This document shows, piece after piece, positions 9,217 through 16,351 of a DNA stretch of 64,000 nucleotides (position 1 is its first letter; every line of letters begins with the position of its first letter). A model generated the notes under the pieces. The model did not search any database. It was not told the origin of the DNA and saw nothing but the letters and a program-made list of their open reading frames with translations. Origin of the DNA: Polynucleobacter sp. UK-Mo-2m-Kol15 (GTDB lineage: Bacteria > Pseudomonadota > Gammaproteobacteria > Burkholderiales > Burkholderiaceae); the NCBI RefSeq assembly GCF_018881505.1, contig NZ_JACVQC010000001.1, forward strand, positions 1,657,927-1,721,926. The letters run 5' to 3'. The translations under genes were made by a program, and so were the position numbers.

Positions 9217-9229
9217 TGGCGGAAGAGGT
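9217..9229. repeat. att-like repeat, tRNA-Ser 3'-end copy
   Basis: This is the tRNA-embedded copy of the 13-base repeat also found at 8251-8263. The two copies bound about 950 bases that hold two orphan genes. The placement downstream of the tRNA 3' end is the one expected of tyrosine-integrase elements. No integrase gene remains. Confidence 0.45.
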
Positions 9230-9306
9230 GAGATTCGAACTCACGGAGGACTTTCATCCTCGCCAGTTTTCAAGACTGGTGCATTCAACCGCTCTGCCAC
9301 TCTTCC
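9217..9306 (-). tRNA. tRNA-Ser (anticodon UGA)
   Basis: The minus strand reads GGAAGAGTGGCAGAGCGG at the 5' end. An anticodon stem CCAGT/ACTGG encloses CTTGAAA, giving anticodon TGA. There is a class II variable arm, a T-arm with GTTCGAATC, and CTCTTCC pairing with the 5' end before an encoded GCCA. The 90-base length fits a serine tRNA, reading UCN codons. A terminator follows directly. Confidence 0.96.
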
Positions 9307-9326
9307 TTTGCGATTCGAGTCCTAGA

Positions 9327-10463
9327 TTATAAAGAACTTTTGATTTGTGCCTCCAAATGCTGGGCGGTTGCTAAACAGGAGGTGAGGCCCGGGGACTCTA
9401 AGCCGTATAAATTAAATAAGCCTTGAAGCTGATGCTGTTGGGGTCCATCAAAGTAAAAGTCTCCCGCTGGGGCATTGGGCGGGGCAATTTTGGCTCTAAC
9501 GCCAGAGTAGTCGGCCTGCAAAGCACCATCCTTTAGACCCGGCCAGTACTGCCTGACGGCCGCATAAAAGCCTTCACCACGCTGAGGGTCAACTGTGTAG
9601 TTAATCTGACTTTCCTCTTCAATATCGAGCCATTCCACATCTGGACCAAACTTAGCCTGCCCACCCATGTCGAGAGTCAGATGAACACCCAATCCGCCAG
9701 GCTCAGGAATCGGGTATATCAAGCGGCTAAATGGAGATTTCCCAGAAAGAGAAAAGTAATTTCCTTTGGCGAAATAAGCTTTCGGTATTTGATCTTTTGA
9801 AAGGCCTTCAATTTTTTGGGCCAGGGCTGGGGCACTAAGTCCTGCGCAGTTAATCAATAACTTGGTCTGAATTGTCATGCCATCAGCACCACCAATGGTG
9901 AGCTCAAAGCCACCCTCAGCATTATTTCCAATTGGCTTGGCGCTGAGCAAGGGAGATTGATAGGCAACCATGCCACCGGCATCTTCAAAACCACCTAGTA
10001 GTGACAACATCAATCCATGACTATCAACTACGCCTGTTGAACTCGACAGTAGAGCAGCCTCACATTTCAATTGGGGCTCCATCGTTATAGCCTCCTCCCC
10101 TGAAATCATCTTAATATCAGGGACTTGATTATTTTGCGCTTTGTATAGAATGGCCTGAAGAGTATCTAGTTGACTAGCATCTGTAGCGACTATTAATTTT
10201 CCACATGGCTGAGTGCTTACCTGATGGCTGCGACAATATTCATATAAGAGACGATTGCCCTTGACGCAGAGCTTGGCCTTAAGAGAATCTTTGGGGTAAT
10301 AAATTCCCGCATGAATAACCTCGCTATTACGAGCGCTGCTGATGGTTCCAAAAGAATCTTCACGCTCGAGCAAAATAGTCTCTCGACCCTGCAAAGCCAT
10401 CTCACGGGCAACCGCTAAACCAACCACTCCAGCGCCCACTACTACGCAATCAACCTGCTCCAT
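9327..10463 (-). CDS. lhgO: FAD-dependent L-2-hydroxyglutarate oxidase/dehydrogenase family (LhgO-like)
   Basis: The 378-residue flavoprotein starts with the FAD dinucleotide fold MEQVDCVVVGAGVVGLAVAR. It has the family's RNSEVIHAGIYYP segment after it and ends in the FAD-closing NLYGLESPGLTSCLATA motif of the DAO superfamily. LhgO oxidises L-2-hydroxyglutarate to 2-oxoglutarate and passes electrons to the membrane quinone pool. It is transcribed alone, towards the tRNA-Ser gene and divergently from pgi. The family assignment is firm. The exact substrate is inferred from the RNSEVIHAG and PxxGGLGVH-type motifs, so another 2-hydroxyacid is possible. Confidence 0.82.
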   Translation of the reverse strand: MEQVDCVVVGAGVVGLAVAREMALQGRETILLEREDSFGTISSARNSEVIHAGIYYPKDSLKAKLCVKGNRLLYEYCRSHQVSTQPCGKLIVATDASQLDTLQAILYKAQNNQVPDIKMISGEEAITMEPQLKCEAALLSSSTGVVDSHGLMLSLLGGFEDAGGMVAYQSPLLSAKPIGNNAEGGFELTIGGADGMTIQTKLLINCAGLSAPALAQKIEGLSKDQIPKAYFAKGNYFSLSGKSPFSRLIYPIPEPGGLGVHLTLDMGGQAKFGPDVEWLDIEEESQINYTVDPQRGEGFYAAVRQYWPGLKDGALQADYSGVRAKIAPPNAPAGDFYFDGPQQHQLQGLFNLYGLESPGLTSCLATAQHLEAQIKSSL

Positions 10464-10588
10464 TCTGTTATTCCTGACCTGATTTCAGATATGTCTGATT
10501 TGATATAACTTTTGCATCTGCTTAAGCCTTCATATTGATGAAATCGTAACATTTTCAGAGGTTTAAGGGGATTCAATCACATTCTTGA

Positions 10589-10594
10589 TAAAAT
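10589..10594 (+). promoter_or_regulatory. Putative -10 of pgi, close to the start codon
   Basis: TAAAAT ends six bases before the pgi ATG, and there is no Shine-Dalgarno sequence. The -35 region is not convincing. The spacing equals that of the lysR and ccdA hexamers. Confidence 0.35.
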
Positions 10595-10600
10595 CTAGAA

Positions 10601-12097
10601 ATGTCTTTGCAAAGCCAATTCGCCTCTGAAAATACCCATGCCGCCCTTGATATAGTCCTTGATACTGCCTATCAGGGGATTAATGCGGGCAACTGGGCAA
10701 AGCTGTTCGCCGATGCTCGCAAATCCCAGCTTGAGCAGTTCATTGTTGACATGTTTGCCGGTAAGCGCATCAATAAAAGTGAAGATCGCCCAGCCCTACA
10801 TTCTGCGCTACGCAATCTCAGCAAACGCCCTGTATTGATTAATGGCACAGATGTGATGCCGGCAGTTTCTGAGGTCTGGCATCGTATTGAAGCGCTGTGC
10901 AATAAATGGGTTGGTGTTACCGATGTCATTCATATTGGCATTGGTGGCTCGGACTTTGGCCCTCGGCTTGCTATCGAAGCATTAGCGCATGCCCCAGGTA
11001 TTGAGAGCCGCGGTATGCGCATGCATTTCGTGGCCAATATTGATACCGCCGAACTTGCGCGAGTCTTGACATGGGCTCATCCGCACAGCACTCGCGTCAT
11101 TGTGGTCTCAAAGTCATTCACAACTCTTGAAACCTCCATGAATGCCAAGGCCGTAGTGGCCTGGCTCAAGGATAGCGGCTGCAGCAATAGTCAAGTTGCT
11201 CATGCGATCTATGCTGTCACAGCCAATGTTACTGCCGCTAAAGAATTTGGCATCAATGAAGATCATATTTTCCCTTTTTGGGATTGGGTCGGTGGTCGCT
11301 ACTCTGTGTGGTCAGCTGTTGGATTGCCAATTGCCTTGCAATATGGCTTTGAAACATTCCAACAGTTTTTGGCTGGCGCTGAAGCAATGGATTTGCATTT
11401 TAAGAACACACCATTAGAAAAAAATCTGCCCGTGATCATGGCCCTTGCCTTGTTTCATCAGCAAGAGCGACACGACATCAGAGCTTACGCTGCGATCCCC
11501 TATGCGGATGCCTTGGATTGGTTTCCGAGGTGGTTGCAACAGCTCGACATGGAGAGCAATGGTAAGAGCATTGATCGCGATGGTAAGCCAGTCAAGCACT
11601 CATGCCCGGTTGTGTTTGGTAGCGCAGGTAGCAATGCGCAGCACTCATATTTCCAGCTTCTACATCAAGGTACTGAAATCATTCCAATTGATTTCATTGC
11701 AGTACGTGAGCCAATGAGTAATAGGCCAGAAGCTAAAGCGCATCATCGTATCCTACTATCTAATTGTTTGGCACAAGCGCAAGCTTTGGCCAACGGTAAA
11801 ACTGCCAGTAATCCAAATGATGTATACCCAGGTAAGCGCCCCAGCAATTTATTATTGCTACCGAAGCTCAATGCTTTTTATCTCGGCGCCCTACTCGCTT
11901 TATATGAGAATCGCACAGCGACATTAGGTGCTTTGTGGAATATCAACAGTTTTGATCAGCCTGGCGTGGAATACGGTAAGGTACTTGCTAAGCCGATTGA
12001 ACAAGCGCTCACCAGTCATCAGAATGATATTGTAGCTAGTGCCAATATTGATGCAGTTACTGCCGCCCGCATTAATTTATTAAATTCAAATAACTAG
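10601..12097 (+). CDS. pgi: Glucose-6-phosphate isomerase
   Basis: This 498-residue enzyme interconverts glucose-6-phosphate and fructose-6-phosphate. It shows VIHIGIGGSDFGPRLAIEAL, the phosphate loop VVSKSFTTLETSMNA, the signature GGRYSVWSAVGLPIAL, the catalytic-Glu/His region FGSAGSNAQHSYFQLLHQGT and the C-terminal FDQPGVEYGKVLAK with the catalytic lysine. It is shorter than the enterobacterial enzyme (about 550), as in many betaproteobacteria. A phosphohexomutase gene follows 45 bases later on the same strand, so both probably serve hexose phosphate supply for glycan and LPS synthesis. Confidence 0.98.
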   Translation: MSLQSQFASENTHAALDIVLDTAYQGINAGNWAKLFADARKSQLEQFIVDMFAGKRINKSEDRPALHSALRNLSKRPVLINGTDVMPAVSEVWHRIEALCNKWVGVTDVIHIGIGGSDFGPRLAIEALAHAPGIESRGMRMHFVANIDTAELARVLTWAHPHSTRVIVVSKSFTTLETSMNAKAVVAWLKDSGCSNSQVAHAIYAVTANVTAAKEFGINEDHIFPFWDWVGGRYSVWSAVGLPIALQYGFETFQQFLAGAEAMDLHFKNTPLEKNLPVIMALALFHQQERHDIRAYAAIPYADALDWFPRWLQQLDMESNGKSIDRDGKPVKHSCPVVFGSAGSNAQHSYFQLLHQGTEIIPIDFIAVREPMSNRPEAKAHHRILLSNCLAQAQALANGKTASNPNDVYPGKRPSNLLLLPKLNAFYLGALLALYENRTATLGALWNINSFDQPGVEYGKVLAKPIEQALTSHQNDIVASANIDAVTAARINLLNSNN

Positions 12098-12142
12098 TTA
12101 TCGCCCAGGTAACACTGGGATATTTTTACTGAAGGATCTGGA

Positions 12143-13528
12143 ATGCAACTGTCTCCATCTATTTTTAAAGCTTATGACATCCGCGGCATTATTGATGAGA
12201 CCCTAGATCCTTCAATTGCCAAACTCATTGGCCAAGCCTTTGGTACTGAAATGCGTGCATTGGGCGAGGCCGATATTGTCATTGGTCGCGATGGCCGCCT
12301 TTCTGGTCCGAGTCTAATTGAGGCATTAACAGAAGGCCTACTATCTACCGGCATCAATGTGATTGACTTGGGTATGGTAGCGACACCAATGGTGTACTTT
12401 GCAGCCAATCACACCATCAATGGCAAGACACCGAAGTCCGGCATCATGATTACAGGTAGCCACAATCCCCCTAACTACAACGGCTTCAAAATGGTCTTAG
12501 GTGCCTCGGCCATTTATGGTGAGCAGATTCAGGATCTGCGTAAACGTATTGAAGCAAGACAATTTTCCACAGGCCAAGGGACTCGCGGCACCTTTGATAT
12601 TTTTCCAATGTACTTAAAGTACATTATTGGCGATGTGAAATTGGCTCGCCCTATGAAGATTGCAGTTGATTGTGGCAATGGCGTTGGTGGCGCGTTTGCT
12701 GGTCAGCTTTTTAGAGCCTTGGGCTGCGAAGTACAAGAGCTGTTCTGCGAGGTCGATGGTCATTTTCCAAACCACCATCCCGATCCTGCGCACATCGAGA
12801 ATCTTCAGGACCTCATCAAGAACCTCCAGACTACTGATAATGAATTAGGGCTTGCTTTTGATGGCGATGCCGATCGTTTGGGTGTAGTAACCAAAGATGG
12901 TCAGGTGATTTTCCCAGACCGTCAAATGATGCTGTTCGCAAAAGACGTTCTCAGCAGAAATCCAGGCAGTCAAATTATTTACGATGTCAAATGCACTCGC
13001 AATTTAGCGACCTATGTGAAAGAGCATGGCGGCCAACCCCTTATGTGGAAAACAGGTCACTCTTTAGTCAAAGCCAAACTCAAAGAAACTGGTGCCCCAC
13101 TCGCCGGTGAAATGAGTGGTCATATCTTCTTCAAGGATCGTTGGTTTGGATTTGATGATGGTCTTTATACGGGTGCTCGTTTATTAGAAATTCTCTCCAA
13201 AGAGAACAATCCTAGCGATACTCTCAATAACTTACCCAATGCCATCTGCACCCCAGAATTGCAACTGGCTTGCGCTGAAGGTGAGCCATTTGCCTTACTA
13301 GAAACCATCAAGGCCAACGCGAAGTTCCCAACATCAGAGTCAATCAATACGATTGATGGTGTTCGCGTGGAATATGCTGATGGCTTTGGATTGGCTCGAC
13401 CATCCAATACAACCCCGGTCGTGGTAATGCGCTTTGAGGCAGATAGTGAAGAAGCCATCAAACGTATTCAGGCGGAATTTAAGTCTGTACTGCTAGCTGC
13501 CAAGCCTGAAGCAAAGCTACCGTTCTAG
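12143..13528 (+). CDS. Phosphomannomutase/phosphoglucomutase
   Basis: The 461-residue alpha-D-phosphohexomutase has the four family motifs in order. These are the catalytic serine loop GIMITGSHNPPNYNGFK (S106), the metal-binding AFDGDADRLGVV, the sugar-binding GEMSGHIFF and the phosphate-binding YADGFGLARPSNTTPV. AlgC-type enzymes interconvert the 1- and 6-phosphates of mannose and glucose, feeding nucleotide-sugar synthesis. A ribosome site (GAAGGA) precedes the ATG. It forms a two-gene unit with pgi. Bifunctionality on mannose and glucose is inferred from length and the EMSGH motif. No transcription terminator is obvious before ccdA. Confidence 0.95.
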   Translation: MQLSPSIFKAYDIRGIIDETLDPSIAKLIGQAFGTEMRALGEADIVIGRDGRLSGPSLIEALTEGLLSTGINVIDLGMVATPMVYFAANHTINGKTPKSGIMITGSHNPPNYNGFKMVLGASAIYGEQIQDLRKRIEARQFSTGQGTRGTFDIFPMYLKYIIGDVKLARPMKIAVDCGNGVGGAFAGQLFRALGCEVQELFCEVDGHFPNHHPDPAHIENLQDLIKNLQTTDNELGLAFDGDADRLGVVTKDGQVIFPDRQMMLFAKDVLSRNPGSQIIYDVKCTRNLATYVKEHGGQPLMWKTGHSLVKAKLKETGAPLAGEMSGHIFFKDRWFGFDDGLYTGARLLEILSKENNPSDTLNNLPNAICTPELQLACAEGEPFALLETIKANAKFPTSESINTIDGVRVEYADGFGLARPSNTTPVVVMRFEADSEEAIKRIQAEFKSVLLAAKPEAKLPF

Positions 13529-13548
13529 ATCCCTCATAACAATATCCA

Positions 13549-13585
13549 CATAATTTATGCGCATATTAATTGCGCATAAATTATG
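13549..13585. promoter_or_regulatory. ccdAB operator: 15-bp perfect inverted repeat
   Basis: Arms CATAATTTATGCGCA (13549-13563) and TGCGCATAAATTATG (13571-13585) are perfect complements around a seven-base spacer. The site covers the -35 region of the ccdA promoter, as expected for autorepression by a CcdA or CcdA-CcdB complex. It could also act as the transcription end of the preceding mutase, though no T run follows. Confidence 0.72.
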
Positions 13586-13587
13586 CT

Positions 13588-13593
13588 TATAAT
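13588..13593 (+). promoter_or_regulatory. ccdA -10 element, consensus TATAAT
   Basis: A perfect TATAAT abuts the operator and ends six bases before the ccdA ATG at 13600. Transcription would start at about the start codon, and no ribosome site is present. Confidence 0.55.
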
Positions 13594-13599
13594 TAAGAC

Positions 13600-13857
13600 A
13601 TGATCATTCATAACTCAATCCGCGTTCAAGCCAAAGTCTTAAAAAAGGCGACTAACCTGACCTTAAATACTGAGGTTTTGGCTGAGGCCAAGAAACTAGG
13701 CATTAATATCTCAAAGGCTTGTGATGCATTTCTTGAATCTCTTGTTCGGCAGGAAAAAGAACGACTTTGGAGGCTAGAAAATGCTGACTTCATTGCCAGC
13801 TATAACAAAACTATTGAAGATGAAGGTTTACCATTGGAAAGCTGGAGAACTTTCTAA
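13600..13857 (+). CDS. ccdA: CcdA-family antitoxin
   Basis: The 85-residue protein carries the CcdA pattern. A ribbon-helix-helix DNA-binding N-terminal part includes LTLNTEVLAEAKKLGINISK and CDAFLESLV. A charged C-terminal toxin-binding tail follows (ENADFIASYNKTIEDEGLPL, ending WRTF). It neutralises CcdB and represses its own operon. The stop overlaps the ccdB start by one base (TAATG). The promoter has a perfect -10 and a 15-base-arm operator immediately upstream. The first about 12 residues (MIIHNSIRVQAK) are a less typical extension, but no internal ATG would fit. Confidence 0.9.
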   Translation: MIIHNSIRVQAKVLKKATNLTLNTEVLAEAKKLGINISKACDAFLESLVRQEKERLWRLENADFIASYNKTIEDEGLPLESWRTF

Positions 13858-14174
13858 TGGCGAGATTTAGTATTTATGAAAATACCGGGGAATACGCCAA
13901 GACCACCCCTTTTCTACTGGATGTACAAACCGACTTATTAAGTGGCCTTGATACCCGAATCGTCATCCCACTAAGAAAAGCTAGCCTATATAAAAAAGTA
14001 CGGCTTCCTCAAGATCTCATGCCGATCTTTTCAATTAAAGGCGGTGATTTTGCTCTTGAAACCCCTAAGATGGCTGCCGTACCAAGCAAAATTCTTAAAA
14101 AAGAAATTGGGAGTTTAAAGAGTCAGCAACATATTGTGATGACTGCAATCGATAGACTCTTTCATGGCTTCTAA
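13857..14174 (+). CDS. ccdB: CcdB-family DNA gyrase toxin
   Basis: The 105-residue protein begins MARFSIYENTGEYAKTTPFL and continues with LLDVQTDLLSGLDTRIVIPL, matching the CcdB fold and its usual length of about 100. F-plasmid CcdB poisons DNA gyrase through a C-terminal W-G-I. Here the end is LFHGF, so the Trp and Ile positions are His and Phe. That may change potency or target. It is translationally coupled to ccdA. This is a chromosomal pair inserted between a mutase gene and nadA, with no other mobile-element trace nearby. Confidence 0.9.
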   Translation: MARFSIYENTGEYAKTTPFLLDVQTDLLSGLDTRIVIPLRKASLYKKVRLPQDLMPIFSIKGGDFALETPKMAAVPSKILKKEIGSLKSQQHIVMTAIDRLFHGF

Positions 14175-14309
14175 TCAGGGCGTTAGTGAACCAAAGGACC
14201 ATTGCACCCTATTTTCCACCCGTACTAAGAACAATAGCCTCAAGCACCTCAGGGACTAAGTATTGAGCACTACCCTGGTTTGTAGATTCAAAAATGGGCG
14301 CCGCTAAGC

Positions 14310-14315
14310 TAAAAT
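14310..14315 (+). promoter_or_regulatory. Putative -10 of nadA
   Basis: TAAAAT ends five bases before the ATG at 14321. A weak -35 (TTCAAA, 14287-14292) lies 17 bases upstream. This supports 14321 rather than 14294 as the nadA start and suggests a leaderless message. Confidence 0.4.
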
Positions 14316-14320
14316 TGAGC

Positions 14321-15448
14321 ATGACTTCCACCGCCATCTCCCCGATCGCCTTTGACTACCCTCAGCAAAATGCTGCAGGAGCCACCTGTACTGCCCAAGC
14401 TTGGGCAAAGACCCCTCCCCAACTCCATGGCACTGAGAAAGTAGCTGTTATTGCTCAGATCAAGCAATTATTGCTTGAGAAAGATGCAGCCTTAGTTGCC
14501 CACTACTATGTAGATGGAGATATTCAGGATCTTGCTATGCAGACCGGCGGTTTTGTTGGTGACTCATTAGAAATGGCGCGTTTTGGCAAGAATCATTCCG
14601 CCAAGAATCTGATTGTGGCTGGCGTGCGCTTTATGGGTGAGTCTGCCAAGATTCTAAGCCCTGAGAAACATGTTTTTATGCCAGACCTAGAAGCAACCTG
14701 CTCTCTAGACCTCGGCTGTGATGCGGTTGACTTTGCTGCTTTTAGAGCTTTGTATCCAGATCGTACCGTAGTTGTCTATGCCAATACAAGCGCTGCTGTT
14801 AAGGCCCAAGCCGATTGGATGGTCACCAGCTCATGCGCTTTAGCAATCGTTCATCAACTCAAAGTTGAAGGTAAGAAAATTCTGTGGGCACCTGATCGTC
14901 ACCTGGGTCGCTATATTCAAGAGCAGACTGGTGCCGATATGCTCTTATGGAATGGTGCCTGCATTGTTCATGACGAATTTAAAGCTATTGAATTAGAAAT
15001 GTTGAGGGCTGCACACCCTAATGCCATGGTTTTGGTTCACCCAGAATCTCCACAAGCAGTGGTCGACCTTGCAGACGTTGTGGGTTCTACTTCTGCCATG
15101 ATTAAAGCTGTAGTTGAAGGCTCCGCTACCGAATACATTGTAGCTACGGACAATGGCATCTTGCATCGTATGCGTCAATTGGCGCCTAATAAAGTCTTAA
15201 TCGAAGCACCTACTGCTGGCAACAGTGCAACCTGTAAGAGCTGCGCCCATTGCCCTTGGATGGCCATGAATGGCTTACAAGGAATCCTCAACTGCCTAGA
15301 GAGTGCTTCCGGTGAAATATTCATTGAGGAGGGTGTTCGAGTGAAGGCGCTAAATTGCATCGAGCGCATGCTCGACTTCACCCAGAATCATCCTGACCTA
15401 CTTGCAAAAGCCCAACATGGCTTTGTGAAGAATATTGGCGCCGCCTAA
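14321..15448 (+). CDS. nadA: Quinolinate synthase A
   Basis: NadA condenses iminoaspartate with dihydroxyacetone phosphate to quinolinate, using a [4Fe-4S] cluster, in NAD synthesis. The protein has [30 protein letters not shown], the cluster-cysteine region [14 protein letters not shown] and the late [14 protein letters not shown]. The frame is open nine codons further upstream (ATG at 14294). The -10-like TAAAAT and the more usual N-terminus [14 protein letters not shown] favour 14321, giving 375 residues. nadC follows after 23 bases. nadB is not in the window, so the iminoaspartate source is encoded elsewhere. Confidence 0.96.
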   Translation: MTSTAISPIAFDYPQQNAAGATCTAQAWAKTPPQLHGTEKVAVIAQIKQLLLEKDAALVAHYYVDGDIQDLAMQTGGFVGDSLEMARFGKNHSAKNLIVAGVRFMGESAKILSPEKHVFMPDLEATCSLDLGCDAVDFAAFRALYPDRTVVVYANTSAAVKAQADWMVTSSCALAIVHQLKVEGKKILWAPDRHLGRYIQEQTGADMLLWNGACIVHDEFKAIELEMLRAAHPNAMVLVHPESPQAVVDLADVVGSTSAMIKAVVEGSATEYIVATDNGILHRMRQLAPNKVLIEAPTAGNSATCKSCAHCPWMAMNGLQGILNCLESASGEIFIEEGVRVKALNCIERMLDFTQNHPDLLAKAQHGFVKNIGAA

Positions 15449-15471
15449 TTCAACCTTTTGACCAAATACAG

Positions 15472-16326
15472 ATGTTTGATTACAACGAGACATTAGAGCA
15501 AGCCCGCCAACGTAACATTGCTGATGCGCTAATGGAGGATATTGGTCAGTGCGATTGGACTGCGCAATTGGTTCCCAGTAAACCTGTACATGCACAACTG
15601 ATCGTTCGTCAAGAAGCTGTTCTGTGTGGCGTAGATTGGTTTGAGGGAACTCTCAAGAAACTGGATCCCACAGCAAAAGTGACTTGGTGCTACCTGGAGG
15701 GAGACTTGATGAAGCCCGATACCAAGGTCTGCGATATTGAAGCCAACTCTCGCGCCCTGCTCTCCGCTGAACGTCCTTGCATCAACTTCCTACAAACATT
15801 GTCATGGACCGCTAGCATTGCACGTCAGCATGTCGATGCAATTGCGGGCGTTAGCCCCAATCCTAAAGGCTGTGCAGTACTCGATACTCGCAAAACAATT
15901 CCGGGATTACGCCGTGCGCAAAAGTACGCAGTATTAGTTGGTGGCGGTCAAAACCAACGTCTTGCCTTGTGGCATGGCATCTTAATTAAAGAAAATCATA
16001 TTGCTGCCGCAGGTGGTGTTGCTGCTGCAGTGAAAGCGGCGCAGGCCTTAAATGCTGGCGTGGATATTCAGGTGGAAGTAGAAAACTTTGCTGAATTGAA
16101 AGAGGCTTTGGATGCTGGTGCAAAAAGTATCTTGATCGATAACTTTAGTACAGAGCAAATGAAAGAAGCGGTTGCATTTACCAAGGGTCGCGCCCTACTT
16201 GAGGCATCTGGTGGCATCAACTTAGATCAGATGCGCGCCATTGCAGCCACTGGAGTAGATCGCATCTCCCTTGGAAAACTGACTAAAGATATTAAGGCGG
16301 TAGATTTCTCAATGCGAATTTTGTAA
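15472..16326 (+). CDS. nadC: Nicotinate-nucleotide pyrophosphorylase (quinolinate phosphoribosyltransferase)
   Basis: The 284-residue enzyme converts quinolinate and PRPP to nicotinate mononucleotide. Visible features are ALMEDIGQCDWTAQLVPSKP, the TLSWTASIARQHVDAI helix, the active-site DTRKTIPGLRRAQKYAVLVG with its basic residues, HGILIKENHI, and the phosphate-binding LEASGGINLDQMRAIAATGV with VDRISLG. It is the direct partner of nadA and probably co-transcribed. The gene ends 25 bases before a convergent hybrid kinase gene, with no clear terminator between. Confidence 0.97.
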   Translation: MFDYNETLEQARQRNIADALMEDIGQCDWTAQLVPSKPVHAQLIVRQEAVLCGVDWFEGTLKKLDPTAKVTWCYLEGDLMKPDTKVCDIEANSRALLSAERPCINFLQTLSWTASIARQHVDAIAGVSPNPKGCAVLDTRKTIPGLRRAQKYAVLVGGGQNQRLALWHGILIKENHIAAAGGVAAAVKAAQALNAGVDIQVEVENFAELKEALDAGAKSILIDNFSTEQMKEAVAFTKGRALLEASGGINLDQMRAIAATGVDRISLGKLTKDIKAVDFSMRIL

Positions 16327-16351
16327 GCCTTTGGGGTCAACTTTCAAAGCG

